The notes under the pieces were generated by a model. That model worked only from the letters and a program-made list of their open reading frames with translations. It was not told the origin of the DNA and ran no database searches. Source: Solea solea (Eukaryota; Chordata; Actinopteri; Pleuronectiformes; Soleidae). Taken from it: a DNA stretch of 64,000 nucleotides. The stretch spans positions 12,012,606 through 12,076,605 of the forward strand of contig NC_081151.1 in the NCBI RefSeq assembly GCF_958295425.1, read 5' to 3'. Made by a program: the position numbers and the translations under genes. Positions 11,301 to 25,882 of the stretch are shown one piece after another; position 1 is the stretch's first letter; each line of letters opens with the position of its first letter.

Positions 11301-14300
11301 CTTTGAACTACTTTCTGCCCTGTTTCTACTTTCGTTTCAACTAAATTGTGTGTACTCAGGACACACAATATCCTGAAGTCAGAGGATTCATGTGCTCTGA
11401 AGGACTCCCACGACTAATCAGTTGCTTCTTGTGCACTCAGCTACTGTGTTTAACGTGAGGTTTGCCACTGAAAATGACCATATTTGTAATTTATAATTGT
11501 CATACTTTTATTATTAACATGATTATACTTGTACATGCCATTCTGCTGCAAGGACTTTTCACTATAAGGGTGTGCCTCTGTCGGTCTTGCAATATTTTAC
11601 AGTAAAGCTTTGTTGAGATTTTTAGAGTGCATTTAATTTGTTGAATATGTTAACACATACTTTCTACAACAGATATACAGATAAACTTTAAGTTGTGAAT
11701 CCATTTTAAATTGTGTATCCCTGAAGTGATGCATCAGGACCAAATTCATTTTTTATTTAAATTTAAATTTAAAGATTTGAGTTCAAGTTTAAACTTGTAC
11801 AGGGTCATTTCAGGAGTTTGCCTCTCATTCTGTCAAAACAGCACAAATCTTGTTGTGTCGAGTTTAAATGATGCAAACAAGACTATTAACTGATGATTTA
11901 AGAACGATGCCAAACCTGTTGAAAAATTCCAACAGCTAGACTTTAAATTGAATATATATGGAATTAAAGGGGCTTATATGCAAGACACTATAAGACTAGA
12001 ATGAGAAAAATATATGACATTGCCAGGTTCTTTGATGAACCAATCCTGCACAAATCAGAAATAAACAGATCTATGAGGTGCTATGCTTAAACTTCCTTTT
12101 CTACATCGTAAAGAAACATAACTTGATGGCTGTTAATGAAGTACTAACTACTCGAAGTACTACTAAGTGCAACTAAATCCCCTCTTCTGCATCTAACTCC
12201 GCCCAAGGACTAATTTTAAAACATGCCAAGAAGTTAACAGACACCTGGAGGAGGGAGGGAGACAGGAGCAGTGAGGGGGCATGGTCTTATGAAATCCGAC
12301 ACTGAGTTGCAGCTGTCTAATAACGGTGCTGCTCGCACCGTGCTTCAGTTAGTGGAGAGAGAAAGGCCACAAAGCAACAGGGAGTGAACTAGTGATGCAA
12401 GCATGGACTAAAATAGCCAGTGGCAAAATCTGAAGGAGTAGACAGTGGTTGACCAGAGAGAGAGGCAGTTTTTTAGAGAGGCTGATTGTTATCACAGCAT
12501 GTATAATTTCAATACTTAAAACTAAACTGTTAAGATTTGCACCTGGACAACACACATATTGCGAGATACCCATACACACTGGTTTACACCTGAACAAAAA
12601 GTGGTTTAGTTACTGTTTAATGTGAATACACTTTCAATGAAGCCAGTTATTTCCTTCATTTATGACATGTGATCATTTTATAAATAAATATTTAACTACT
12701 GAGTTTTATAAAAAACTACCACTCCACTCATAGTTTTTTTTATCATACAATACTGCATGACTTGGATTGCTCCGCAGTGTACAGTGCAGGAGGTTAATGA
12801 GATGCAGCGCTCACAGTTATGACCATCGCCATTAATTCATAACCAGCCATGCTGGAGTGACGGATGACTGACAGCTGGTGTACATTGTGAGACTCAAACA
12901 TCTCGCCTGGTTAATACATAAATTAATTACCAACAGAACAAACATCTGTGCGTGACTTTGTTGACAGGTTGTCAATGTGGACATATTTAGCTATCACTTG
13001 TGTCAACAGCCTGTGACTTGATGAGAAAGGAAAAGTGAAACTTTTGATTAATTTGCCTGCATGCATATGGAAAAACCTGCTTACACTAATCACCCAAGCA
13101 AAGAAACAACAATGGCTTTATGGTTATTAGTCTCCCGATTTACATAATTGCTCTTTTTTTTAGGTTGAAAATGGGACTGATGAGCTTTGGAAAGCTTAGA
13201 CCAACTTGAGAGACATAGTGTGTAACTTTGTGAGTGGTAAACAGCAGTGGGATTTTGTTTTTTTTTTGAACACTCATGAATAATTTGTTGCGTTTGTGTT
13301 GAGCACTATGCAAATGTAACACATCCAAAAATGTGTGCAGTCAGACACATGCATCAAAGAGGCTTTGCAGTAGAAGCGATTGTGTTTACCACAAAGGTAA
13401 ACACCATGATTCACTCCACCAGAATCCAGCATAAACTTCTCCAAATCAGGATGAAATTTCAGCCGCAGCGTTCAGACATCTGTCAGATACGTTCCCCTCT
13501 CACACACAGTGAACACCACGGTACAGACATTCAACACTGTCAGCAATGCTGAACCCCCTTTTTTTTCTCCATCTTTTGAAGCATGCATCATGGCAATACA
13601 TTGCTCTCTGCCACAGTGCAGGCAATTTCCCACACAATGCGTCACACCATGCCATCGAGGATGACAAAGGGTCGAGGGGAACTGCTCTGCTCTTAGATAC
13701 TGCTGTGCCTCATGAACAATGGCCGTGACGGACTCATCACGAAGCACGATTCACACGTGGCGTTCGCAGATATACAAGGCACTTCTCTCTTGTTTGTCCT
13801 GTGTACCAATGTTGCTGAAATTAAGGTGGTATCTCGCAAACAGGGAGCAACTATTTTGCAGGATGAAAAACATGGAGAGGCCAATTTACAGAATATTTAC
13901 TCCATATGAAACAACAACAAAAAAATGTGAGGGAAGTATGAATATCCCATAAATGTCTTGTTTACAAACGTAAATATGTGCACATATGTTTGAGGATAAA
14001 ATCAACCTTCGGATCCAGCATTCTGAGGGCATCATATACCACCACTGTCACTGTCCCTCAGGGCCCCCTTAAACACACAAGGTATCCTTACGCGTCTAAA
14101 AAAGAGACACACCAGGCTCTCTGATCAGAATCTGAGCCAACAGTGAATATCCAAACCAAACCTCAGCCCTTATCCTGGCCCTAACCTTAACCTCAATCTC
14201 TAAATGGATTAAGTTTGCAACAGTAGTAGGTACACAAATTCACACCATGCGAAAAATACAATACATAGAAGCATATACATACGTACAGACGTGTCAACAA

Positions 14301-17300
14301 TTAGTAAAACGTGAAACACTCGAAGCTTGTCGTCACTTGTCATAACCTACGTAAAACTTCACACAACCTATGCATGTTTCAAAATCTGAGAGAACGAAGT
14401 ATGTCATAGATGAAGTGTTTCCAATTTCGGAATAGTACCTCAAACACATCTTTTTTAAATGGTGTTGTTTATGAGGGAAAAACAAATCTTTAAACACCAA
14501 TTTTCATTTGTGTGGCAAATCCATCTGAGTAAAACAGGCATTTGCCTTTTGGTGTCTAGGTTTGTGAGTTTAAACCCGGGGTCATGCAATAGTGTGAGGA
14601 TCCATTCAGTGCAGTTTGAATTGACCCTTATTTGCACATCAACACGATAGTAACCTCGTGGTACTTTTGACAGAATAAATGTGAATGTGTTTCGGTTAAA
14701 GCGCAAAAAAGAGGATAGAGACAGAGTGCAGAGAGCAGAATGGAGTTGGCAGAAAAAAAAGGACATGCTGGAATAAGACAGTAGACAAAGGGTCAAGCCT
14801 ACATGGTTTTTCAATGCTGAGACAGATTTAGTTTTGTCCATATCCACTGCAGTGGACTCCAGGCAGTGTATTTGGTAGTTCAGTTATCAAATCGTATGTC
14901 TCATTGTCTCATGTAACTTTCTGCAGCTGCCTAACTGATTGTATTGCATCTGAAGGTAACTTAACTAATGGGTTAATTCTTGCAAAATCATATTCTATTT
15001 TCCACCTTCTTTTTGCAATTTTCTTATTAATTGCTTGCTATTAATTAAAAACGGTTGTTGTTAAAATGTCAAATGTAGAACAGTATTATTCAATTGAGTC
15101 ATCCATTGAAATTAGAAATTAAAGTGGGGGCTGAACACTCAGTATTCATGTCACAATCATACACAAGCTGAACAACATTAAACATCTAATCCTACAATAG
15201 AATTTCCCCTGTGTGGAGCCTCCAAAGAAAACTTAAGAGGTGAATACTGAATTTATATTGCTCAGTTGACCAGAGACAAACCCAGCATGAATGATAATGT
15301 TGCTATGTTACAGTCAAGTAATGTGAAAATATTGCATATTGCATAACTGAAATGTTTCAAGAAAAGCATGTAGTTTTGGCCCTATTTTTTTTTTTTTTCA
15401 TAACAATCTAAAAATATTCTGCTTTCAGGCAGTTAGTTCATATGCCAATTTTTGACAGTACAATAAGTTAAGACTTTGCACTTTGCAAGGTACTGTTCTC
15501 AGATCTCAGTTGTCAGTTTTTGTAGAAATCTATATCTAATGATATAACTTAAATAGTCTTGCCATCATACCATTGATATCATGGACAACATTGTATTGTG
15601 TGTCCTATTTGGTGCTGTTGGTTTGCTAAATAGCTGATGTGTCATGACAATGTCTTCAGAAAAGCTCTAGTTACTTTAATTCGGAACAAAAAATGATGAG
15701 GAAAAGAAGTAGAGATGAACAGACTGTCTTAGTGAAAAATTGCGATTACAAATGCTGCACAGTGGCGTTTACCTGCATTTCAGAGCAAAGATTGTTGCTG
15801 TATTTTACAAAACACTTTTGAATTTTAATCATCATTTAAAATTAAGCAAGGTGGTTAGTAAAACTATTTCATTGCAGCTATGATGTAAACTTTAAGTGTT
15901 TAAATGTGCCTGGATATTGGATAAAATAATGAAGTGCCGTCAGGAAGACTATAATGCATGATATGACTTCTGTTCTCATACATTCTGATTGTATCTCCTC
16001 TTGAACGTGTGCACTCTCAGTGCCTTGCTGTCATTTCCTGGAGCATCAATGGCGCAATCAGTTGTTCATCAGCTGTTCTTATCCGTCCCAATAGCGCCTC
16101 GTTAGCCAGTCACCTCAGCGCTGTCTTCTTAGATGTGTTCTGTCTTAGTTCTCTTGCTCTGCTGTCATGTGCACCCTCCGCCTCCCCATCGCTGCCAAAT
16201 CCTTTCAGTCTCATCTGATCCATCATTCTTCATCCTTCATCAGGTCATCAACCACCACCACTACCAATGTCTGGACAGGAGAGGTTTTTCTATAGCCGCT
16301 CTATCTCCAAGCACCAAAGCCTTTATAAGCACGTCTTTAGTAATTTGCTGATTTAAAATAGGATTTACTTTTATAATCTTTAAATGTTTTTAAATTTAAA
16401 TTTTAAAATCCTAGGAGCTATATGCTCAAAAAGGCCTTCTGTATACCCACATTTGTATTTATGTTTTTAAGGGGAAAAGCAAAGCAGCGAAAACTACTAC
16501 TACGAGAACCTCGCACACCTCCTGTGAAAAAGTTGAGCAGGGTATTTATCCTATTTTGTGACTGTCACCTCTGGTCCAGCTCAGACCTGGGCTAAGTGAC
16601 GGTGTCCTCAACAATTTCTCTGGGAATTCATGTGGCTCGAGGGCCTACTCATTATAATAGCTGACGTTGTCAGTGCAAGGCACAGAATGGCCATTACTGT
16701 CCCCAGTGAACGGTTACACCTGACCTCACAATGTCCCTCGCCTGGAGCATTACGCCATTTGGCCCCAGTTCATCCTGTCTCAGGTAGATAATAGCACAGT
16801 TCCTCTAATGCTCAGTGGTTGGTGAAAGCCAAAGCTCCAGTTGCATGAAGACAAAAACACTTAAGGACACATGTTTATCGTTTTTTTTCAAACTGATAGA
16901 TTAAAGTGCAAGTGACAAACTGGCACAGAATGATCCAGGTTGGCCACTTTTTTGGTTTTCCAGTCAGCTGGAGAAATTGGTTTCTCATTGACCAGGGTGG
17001 CTCTCTTTCCTTGTCTCTGTCCCTCTCTCTCTCTTTGCAGGTGTGCATGATTGACAGTGTCTAAGTGAGTCCTGACTGGTCGTGCACATGAGGTTCCTCT
17101 ATATGAGGCCTGATCGTCCCAGCTGCAGTGGACTTAACCTTAAACCACTCACAGCGAGACTGCCAGCAGACATGGCATGCCTGTGTTTGAGTAAACCTCT
17201 AAAATGGTTTGTTTCATGTGTTGTTGGTGGTTCCTTGAGATTCGGGAAGAGGGAGTCTCTTCATTCATGTTGTTTTCCCCTTAGGCCTGGTCATAATAAT

Positions 17301-20300
17301 TAGGCAGCATTTTTTATTCTAGAGAAAAGACCCCAATAAATCTGTTTGTCACCTGATTTACCAAGACCAAATTAGCATACTGTTGATCATGTTGGAAATA
17401 CTGTTGATCAGGTGGTAGGTAAAGTTTTTAGTATTCATATTTATACTTACTACCAATTAATGTTGTTAACTCCATACCTGACACAGTTAAACCCTGAAAT
17501 GCTTCTGCAAACATGTGTGCTCACTTGAAGAAATGCAAAAGTAAAAGCATGCATTAAACGCGACAAATTGTAAAATGTACAGTTACAACTACAATTAAAA
17601 AATGTAAAGATTAGAACATCGCGGTTAGGTAAAAACACTTGAGAAGAAAAGGGCTCGAGCCAGAGGATCTAAGGGACTGAGCCGGCGTGTATTTCTTAAC
17701 TATATCAGACAGATCATGTGGTGCAAAACCCTTCAGTGATTAAAAACTTAAAATGAATTCAGTGTTCTGCGGCACACCAGACAGAAGAGATAAAAGCATG
17801 TATTACCATCTCTGCATCAGCCTTGGAGAGAAATGTGCCGTGCTCTTCAGGAGACACTGTGGCTTGGTGGTAAATTATGAATTGCCTGAGCTCATGAGGT
17901 GTAATTGAAGGCAAACAGTGTTTAAGAATGAACAAGTGCCGACATTATAGATTTAATTAGATTCATGCTATAAGGCATTGGACAGATGCTCAGTGTGCAG
18001 TCATGGACTGCATCTTTCCTGCTCTACCTACATAAAAGAAAGGTTACACCTGAGTAAGCCCTGATTCAATTCCAATATTGAACCGGAGATGCAGCTCACT
18101 GGTACATTCAGCCGCTCAGATTTTATTAGTGTTTATTACTGTTCTTCACCTCTAACACTGGGGGCTGCAGACGTATTGTGAAAGTGTCATTGCGTGCCTT
18201 GCCCTTTAAGAAGGTGTGCAGAGTGCAGGGTTTACAGCACAGGCTCATAAACAGCCAGCTATAGGCAGTCAGATTTTTTTTTTCTACTTCATGGCAGGTA
18301 TTAACATTATAAAGGATATGTTTAATTGTTATTTAATTCTTACGTAATTCTTAACTGCCAAATAAATATTTGTAACATATTTCTTACAAAGGAGATGTAG
18401 ACCATCAAGTAATATTTGGGGGTGGGAGTACGTTTTAATTATCCCTCTACATGATTTATCTTGAGAGTTTGTTTTTTCACAATATCATTCACAAACCCTA
18501 ATTTACTCCAGTTTTTGTTAAGTTCCTCGTCTCTGTCCCTAAGCTTAGCAGTCATTGTTTCCACATCTTTAATCTAATCAACTGTTCATTTCTTTTCAAT
18601 TTAATTTAATTTCTTTGAACGTTTTATGCAAAATTGCAAGTGGAACTCAGGAAAACCAGACCAAAAAATTAGACCTGAAGCGTAAACGAAAAGGGTGTAA
18701 CTATACGGACAACTAAATTCAGCAATGACTAGAAACAAGTTTGTAACAACTGTGTTGTGCCAGGGATTTGAATGTATTCTCTGTCTTGACCTTTGTGTCA
18801 ACCATTAGCTGTAGGAGGTCACGTGGCTAGTAATGACATGTGCATCACAGGTCAGGAAGGTGGAAAGTTGAAGCTGGGCATCACATTTTTCAGCCAAATC
18901 TGGGCCACACGGCTGTAAAAACCTATTTTAAATGTGACAAACACAGCTCAAATAACACCTAAATGAATAACTATGCATCAAGCTTTGTATGTACCGCTAA
19001 AATGTATTGCCATAAATTGTTTTTATTGAACATTAATAGTTATATAACATTGAAGAAAGTAGTTTAAATACAGATGGCACAGATGTTTCCAAAATGTGCC
19101 AAATGAGTCCTCGCCTGGAATGTTTGCACTAAAATTTCTCCAATTTTGTTCTGCTTCACTTGATCAAAGTCAAACTTTGCAGAGATTGTTTTCAAAGGTT
19201 GTACTTTTAATGAGTGAGTTTAGAGCTGATTCCCCATCGTTCCAGAGAGATATTCATCATTATCTTTTTTTTTTTCAGGCATTTTTTTTGTGTGCGCCAT
19301 CTTCATTTACTCTTTACCAGTAACACTTACACTGATATTTACACATCTTAACAAATCCCACAATTGTTTCCTTTACTATGACACCAAAAGTATTAAAATA
19401 GACCTTGTGGTTGCAGAGATATACGCATTTTATTATGAGTATGAAATATTCAAGCCTAAAAAATAGGCTTAGGGCTTAACAGGAAAAAGTAGTGACCATG
19501 TTCAACAATTATCTGTAAAATAATGTATCCTTTTTTATTCTACTTCCAAGTCTGTTTTTTTTATATAGTATCTTCCATAAGAGAAAAATGGTATAAAGTT
19601 GTTCCACAGCTGGATTATTCATCACAGTAACCATGTCAGTAATGTATTATTGAAAACTGTCCCTGGATCTGCCATCAATGATAAAAATCACATCTCCGCC
19701 AAGATCTTGTGAAAAAGCCACCGTTGCCACTCAATCATTTCATAAGCCCTCTGTTGCTGTCAAGCGTGACTGGAGGTCATCACTACAGTCTGGTTGGTCC
19801 ATATCAATATGAAAAAAAATACATATATAAAATTGGCGTACAACACTAATATAATCAACACACTTACAATCATTCCTGATTGCATTGCCTCAAACTATCT
19901 TCACGATGATCACGTGAATCACTTTGTGCACCAAAAGTTCATATTTAATCTGTATCTTGTTACTAAGGTCTCAAGTTTTGGAAAAAAAAAAACCAAAAAA
20001 AAACATTTGGTTGAAGCATTTAAGACATTTCTTCTTTGTCACGTAATTAACACAATTAACAATTACACAATGGATCCATAGCAAAAGCATTACAAGGTCA
20101 CAAAACAAACATCGCAATCAAATGAATGATTCTGTTAAGCTTGCTGAGCTTCAGGGTACAAGCTGGTCCCCTGTCACACTCTCCTGACTTACATGAGCTG
20201 TGTTCAGTGACACCTGTGCATTTCCTGCTAAAAATATCAAAATGCCTGCTGTGCAAAGGCCACATTAAAGATTGAATCGGCAAAATGCGGACATTATATT

Positions 20301-21569
20301 TGTGTGTAATATGAGAGGAGAGTGTTGTGATACTGTTTTCCTGCAAAAAATGTACTCTATAGTGTATTAATCTGCAGGAACATCATCACATTTTTATGTA
20401 ACCCACATACAGTCCATCCACATATTGTGCAACTCAGATTTTTTTGAATGTCCTCACTGAGACACTTCCCGGGCCATGAACTTAATCTAAAATCGTGTGA
20501 CCCTCCATGGCTCGCGGCTAACCTGCAGCTGCGGACTGTTATGTCTGTCCACAAAGACATTAGTGCTGGTCAGTGGAAGCCTGAGGGCTCTGAGTGTTGC
20601 TAAATCCTATCCATCCAACCGCAGTATGTTGGCTATAGCCTCTCCGAACACCTGAGGTTTATCATCAAAGCTGAATGCGTTTCATGTATGTAAGAGCGAG
20701 AGCTGAGGCCTCTTTGGTGTGAATTTAAAGGAGAGCAAGAAAGGTCACGAGACAACACCGACTTATAAATATATAAATGTTTGAGGAGCAAACAGAGTGG
20801 AGCTGTGTTTACAGCGATAACGCGAGGAAGTCAAGACACTGCTCTCCTCCTGAGGTAAATGCACCTCATCCAAACTGCTCCTGTTATGGTGCACTGTCAC
20901 TTATGGCGCCTTTGCATTATACAGTTCTAGAGCTGAGCCCCACAGAGTGGGAGTGAAGGGTTGTTTTTAGTGGCTCTGTGTGTCTGTCTGTTTGGGTTTC
21001 CGCACTTGCACTTGCCAATATGACCAACAGAGGCCGACAGAGGCTTGTTGCGTGAATGGGGTGAAGAAAGCCATCTCTCATTGCCTTCCCTCTTGAAGGT
21101 TTGGGAAGAGGGAGTCTGCGATCAGGTTTTAGGCCTGGTCGTAAGACCATCTGTGTTTGGTCTGTTCTATTTCTGGCTTTATACATTCTGTCTTTTTGTA
21201 GACATTGTAATGTATATTTATTCTAATAAAGCTTTATTTTAAATAAATAAATTAATAAAGGTTTGTGGGCGCCACACATTCTCCATGTTTCTGTTTTTGG
21301 GGTATTTAAGCAGTGCCATGTACCATATGCACCACAGTGTTAAGACTTGTTTTGGGGGTGTTGTGTGGAGGAAGACATCTCTTGAAATAATCCTATGTTT
21401 ATAAAAACCTTTTAAGAATGAAAAAGATCACATCGGGAAAATTCTATTGTCGTGTGAATAAATCCTTCTGTCACAGGGACAAGAATCGGCTGTAGGGTGT
21501 TTTTTTTTATTGGCCAAACACTAAAATCTTTCAAGTCAGAATAAAGGAGGCATAAAAGATTGATGATCA
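8346..21569. other. Long non-coding stretch
   Basis: About 13 kb without a supportable exon, RNA gene or intact element. Open frames longer than 100 codons (for example 9462-9920 plus and 14455-14847 minus) have no domain and no splice context. Poly-T/A tracts occur near 15390, 18270, 19265 and 19980. Conserved regulatory elements could be present but cannot be seen from one genome. Confidence 0.5.
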
Positions 21570-21890
21570 CAGTCATGTTATCTATGAAGTATTTCTGCCA
21601 CTACCATCGGCAGCACATTCGACTGCTTGTTCATAAGACAAAGTGGAAGACATTTAACTTTACTGCAGGAGCTATCAGACGGCTGAACAGCAACAGTTCG
21701 AATGATGAAGAAATGGTCACTTGATGAATGCACTGGCACCTTCACCTAGACAAATAGACATTGTTAATCTGCTTTCTTATTTGTTTATTCTTGTTTATCT
21801 TGTGTTTTAGGCTTGTTTATGGATGTCTATGCCCCTCCTGCCTTTATATTTCCCCTTGGAGGATGAATGAAGTATTTTTTAATTGAATTT
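21570..21890 (+). mobile_element. 3' end of a non-LTR retrotransposon (fossil)
   Basis: A plus-strand frame at about 21618-21724 reads RLLVHKTKWK and then FTAGAIRRLNSNSSNDEE before a stop. This resembles the extreme C-terminus of CR1/Rex-like LINE proteins, which end in an 'F-P-A-A-[IV]-R-L-L-N' motif. A short 3' UTR-like segment follows. The element is heavily 5' truncated. Confidence 0.45.
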
Positions 21891-22009
21891 GAACGTAGGC
21901 CATATGGATCAGGGACAACCTTAGCTGCTGCAAGCTAGATGACAATAGAGTACATAAGCCAGATATTTTTGAAGATGAAAAATTAAAGGTACAGTGTGTG
22001 ACATCTAGA

Positions 22010-22100
22010 TGGATTATGGTTTGTATTTATACAGTGCTTTTAATGACAACTCAAGGCTGCTTTACACTGCACTTTTGTTTGCATTTCACACCCTTTCACT
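22010..22100 (-). mobile_element. SINE tail fragment
   Basis: The wording 'tttatacagtgcttttaatg...aggctgctttacac...cacaccctttcactcac' matches the tail of the SINE at 5465-5737 in the same orientation. Only the tail remains. Confidence 0.55.
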
Positions 22101-22844
22101 CACTTTGCATCCTTTTTAGGATCCATTTTTGTGCCTTTATTTGACAAAGACAGTGAAGGCAAGATAGTTTATTTAAAAAGCACATTTCACACAGACACGT
22201 AAATTCAGAGATATTAAAAACAGGCAGAAATACTGCTCTCTTGTATTGATCTCAGGAATCACAGGGTGATACCACATGATTGTTTCTATTATGCTCCGGT
22301 GAAGGACACACACATGTGAATGGTCTAGCTGGCTGCGAGACCTGCTTCTGTTTGGCTTTTGAGACTCACCTGTGTGGATCCTTTTTTTACATTTGGTCCA
22401 TCATGTAATACATTTTCGGTCATACTAACAGCAGGCTCCAGGCCAGGCACTGTCAGTCACTCCAGCTATCTGGTTTACACTGAAATATCTCATTATCATA
22501 TTATTGATTGAGAGCAGATATGTGTGGCTGCCAGAGAATCCTAATAACTCTGGTGACATCCCCCTGACTTTTTTTCTGTAGTGTGATTATTAGCTTGGCA
22601 TTTGTGTTCCCAATCTCATAAACCACACTGGATGGACTGCTGTGAAATTACGTACATGTTTCCTTGGTGCCCAGAGGATGAATTCTAACGACTTTAAAGG
22701 TACAGAGTGTAAAATGTAGCTGTTGTGTTTTTACAAAATTAAGTACCCCAATACAGAATGCAAAAAGAAATTGCACAAAAAAATGGAGAAATAATCCCAA
22801 GAAGATAGATCGGACTCGCCTTAACACTAATTAAGACCTGCTCT

Positions 22845-23134
22845 AAAATTGGACATCTTGTCAGAGCCCTCTCTGTCAACAACAGACGATCCGAGACCCC
22901 TCACACATCTTAAATTCTATATTTGAGGGGCTCCCATTAGAACACAGACTGCGCTGTCCAGGATGCAGGACACAGAGGAGAGCCACATTTGTCCCTGCAG
23001 CAGTCCAGCATCTGAACACCAACCCTTCCCTATTCCAGTATCGCAACCTCTCCTGCCTGTTCCCTCACAGACAGTTCCTCTATGACTATACTGCACACGG
23101 CACTTTATCTTACCTTTAGCACTTTAGCTGTGAT
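22845..23134 (+). mobile_element. 3' end of a second non-LTR retrotransposon
   Basis: A plus-strand frame gives a run ending GCRTQRRATFVPAAVQHLN (about 22960-23015), then NTNPS. Basic residues followed by F-V-P-A-A-V-x-x-L-N are the usual C-terminal signature of fish LINE reverse transcriptases. The sequence 3' of it (CACTTTATCTTACC, CACTTTAGC) resembles LINE 3' UTRs. It is 5' truncated. Confidence 0.6.
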
Positions 23135-25402
23135 CGGTCACTGCAAACAGTATTTAGATCTCTTGACGTGCATCTCCTCAATTCTCCCTCCAGCTGCTGG
23201 GTTCTTGACTGATGCCATTAATGTGGCAAATTTTCAAAGAAGTGATGACACTCAACGGGCATGATACGTTTCATTGACTGGAGGTGGGACACTTGGAACA
23301 TGGTGCAGCTTCAGGGAGACTAAGGGGGCATGGGGCATGTGTGTCCGGGCAGGGGAGTGCCTGGCCTGGGTTGGAGAGAGGACTGGGGCCCCTGGAGCTC
23401 CCTGGGGCATAAAAGTGGGTCTGCATAGATCCCTTGTGTGGGAGTGCAAACAAATAAAAACATTTCAGCCCTTTGAGATGTACGGTCACAAATGTATAAT
23501 AATTCTGGAGAACATTCATTGCCTGGTGGTCACTTGTATTAAGCTATATCAGGAATTTCCCAAGGCAGTATGCAAGCTGTGTCTAGACACTGCACAACAG
23601 GCATACTATAATAACAGACGTTGTTATGATTACTAATATTATGTTCAAGTGAGGTTTTAATTACTGTAAATACGAACACGAAAGTGTAGGTGATTTGATT
23701 GGGATTTTTTTAGTTATACTCATAATTTCTAGATGTCAGGTTACAATATGGTATTGAAGTCTTTCTTAATTAGATCATGTAATGTGGAAGAATTGAGACA
23801 AAAATTGGGGATTAAATATTGTTTGAAAAGACAGAAAATAGTTAACAGAAAGCCTATCACTTGTAACAGCCACAGATTCTGGAGCCGTTTCACTAACTTC
23901 ACATTACTATGCAATATTTATAGCCTTAAACCTCATCAATTACCGATAGGGGACAAACCCTGAATCATGGAAATAACTTCAGTCGCTGTGTTGTTGTTCT
24001 TTTCGTTTGACTTAAAAAATAAAAAAAATAAATGGCCTAAGTCACACTCTACTGATATAGGCCATAATACTACAGGGATAGAATCTCATGATTTCTTTGA
24101 GGATGATTTTACCAGAGGGGTTCAGCATCATTGAGAGATGATTTAGGCAAAAAAAAAAATGTTGTCAAGAAATTACATAGGCATTCCCATGATTGGCATG
24201 CTCAGTGGAAATCCTTACATGCTCCCATTCTCTGGCCAAACCCCCTGTGTCTGTTTTATTTATTTTTTACCTGGACGCCCAATTACAAAGTGAATTAATT
24301 TGCTTGTGTTGCGCCTAAAACCCTGGTGAAGCTGGGCCCTGCAGCTCTGTACACCTGCTTTACTCATCATTGGCTGTAGTTCCTCAAGATGTTGTAATTA
24401 GTTAGAGACATGGTTCAGGCTGTAGGGAGCTGGATGAAGCAGATGTTGGGGGTACTGCAGATCCATGAGGTGAGAGGAAATTGAATACAGATGTAGTCCC
24501 AGGGCTAATTCTCCTTATTAATGCATTTCTCTTCCTCCGTGGAGCAGGTGTGGGAGGAAAATATGAGGGCAGCTTGTGGTAATTTGCCAGTTTAAAGGGC
24601 CAAACTGTCATCTTTAAATAAATCTCATTTCTGGAGGGATGGCTGGAGATTTGAAGAAACACAGTTGGGGAGCATTTCCCAGAAAAACTAATCATCCTAG
24701 CCGATAATCTGAAGAATACCTCTTCAAACTCTTCAAAAAATTTATTTGATGCTTTTTCATGAGTCTGCATGAAACCTTAAGGCACCACTAAATTCATTAT
24801 GACGCTGTAGCATGAATGACATTTTGCCTGTCCCAACAACTTTAAGTGTACAGTCACTGAAATCCCTTTTCCCTAAGTAGCTAGGATAATCCATGGCTGA
24901 ACTGACAGAATGAGCACGTTTAGACACAGATAGATGGATATAATCTCCTTATGGCAGCACAATAGCTGGGACTGGAAGTTCCATGGCTGACTAATCGCCT
25001 TTGCTGACCTCTGTCAAACACTATCAGCGCTTAACAAGATACAGGATTACAAAGTTTACATGCAAATCAACGCTGCAAAGCCAGACATCTTGCTAAAAGC
25101 AAACAAAAAAAAAACCTCTCAGGTGATTTTGTGTCTCAGGCCATATTCATACTATTATATTTTCATTTCAAAATGGCAGCATTTCACCACAACATCTGAA
25201 GTAACCTGTGTTCTAGCAGAACACTAACTAACAGAAATAAAAATGTATATCACTGTTCAGGTTCACTGCATGTGCACATTGGTGTAAACAGAAGGCAGTT
25301 TCAATCCTCTGCAACTTTTATATTCATGTTATATATCTTATTGTATTGCTTATTGCTGTTTTGCACATGTTTTTTTATTCATTAAATACTTATTCAATGT
25401 AT
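23135..25402. other. Non-coding DNA
   Basis: No gene recognised. Overlapping frames at 23252-23636 on both strands cover a locally GC-richer patch and show no domain. Confidence 0.55.
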
Positions 25403-25467
25403 ATGTTTTATTACTATATTATTATAATTATTATCATTATTATTATTATTATAATAATAATAATACA
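25403..25467. repeat. (ATT)n/(AAT)n microsatellite
   Basis: A run of ATT/TTA triplets switches to ATA/AAT, giving a poly-isoleucine frame on the plus strand. Simple sequence. A G-homopolymer follows at about 25713-25725. Confidence 0.9.
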
Positions 25468-25775
25468 GTATATTGTTACTGCTGTAACAAGGTCATTTAT
25501 CTGGCGTGGGTCAAGAGTTTATCTAATCTGATCTAATCTAATGAAAAATAATCATTTTGGTTGTGAGAGTAAAAAAAATTGTGACAATGAAACATAAAGT
25601 AATTGTCCCTGCAGGCTAGTGTGGATGACAGGCCTATCTGTAGTATAGTGTATGCATTTTTACATGGGGTGGCCCAGTGACGGTGCCCCTGCAAAATAAT
25701 ATTGTTGAACATGGGGGGGGGGGGTGAGTCCTGTGACTGTGTGATTGCATAATCCAACTTTGTTTTACTGTGCAG

Positions 25776-25882
25776 GTTACTGGAGTGAAGGGCACTCCCA
25801 AAATAGCAACACTTCAGAGAAGGAAAGTGAAGAGAATGCGGTCAATGATGGTGCCTTTGAGAGCGTGACTCACCGAATGTAG
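25776..25882 (+). CDS. Weak candidate terminal exon (unidentified)
   Basis: A pyrimidine-rich stretch ending TTTTACTGTGCAG at 25775 looks like a splice acceptor. After it, one frame (entering with two bases of a split codon) stays open for 35 codons, reads YWSEGHSQNSNTSEKESEEN followed by AVNDGAFES, and ends in TAG at 25880-25882. The acidic, serine/asparagine-rich composition could suit a cytoplasmic tail. However, a second frame is also open over most of the same stretch, no partner exon was found, and I do not recognise the protein. This may well be chance. Confidence 0.2.

Noticed and set aside
14160..14205. CCCTAACC-like interstitial telomere sequence
   Set aside because: Only isolated, imperfect units; no true TTAGGG array.
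17016..17064. Polypyrimidine-AG acceptor followed by a few codons and a stop
   Set aside because: The open stretch is only about eight codons; too short to support an exon.
25713..25725. G homopolymer as regulatory element
   Set aside because: Plain homopolymer in simple-sequence-rich DNA.
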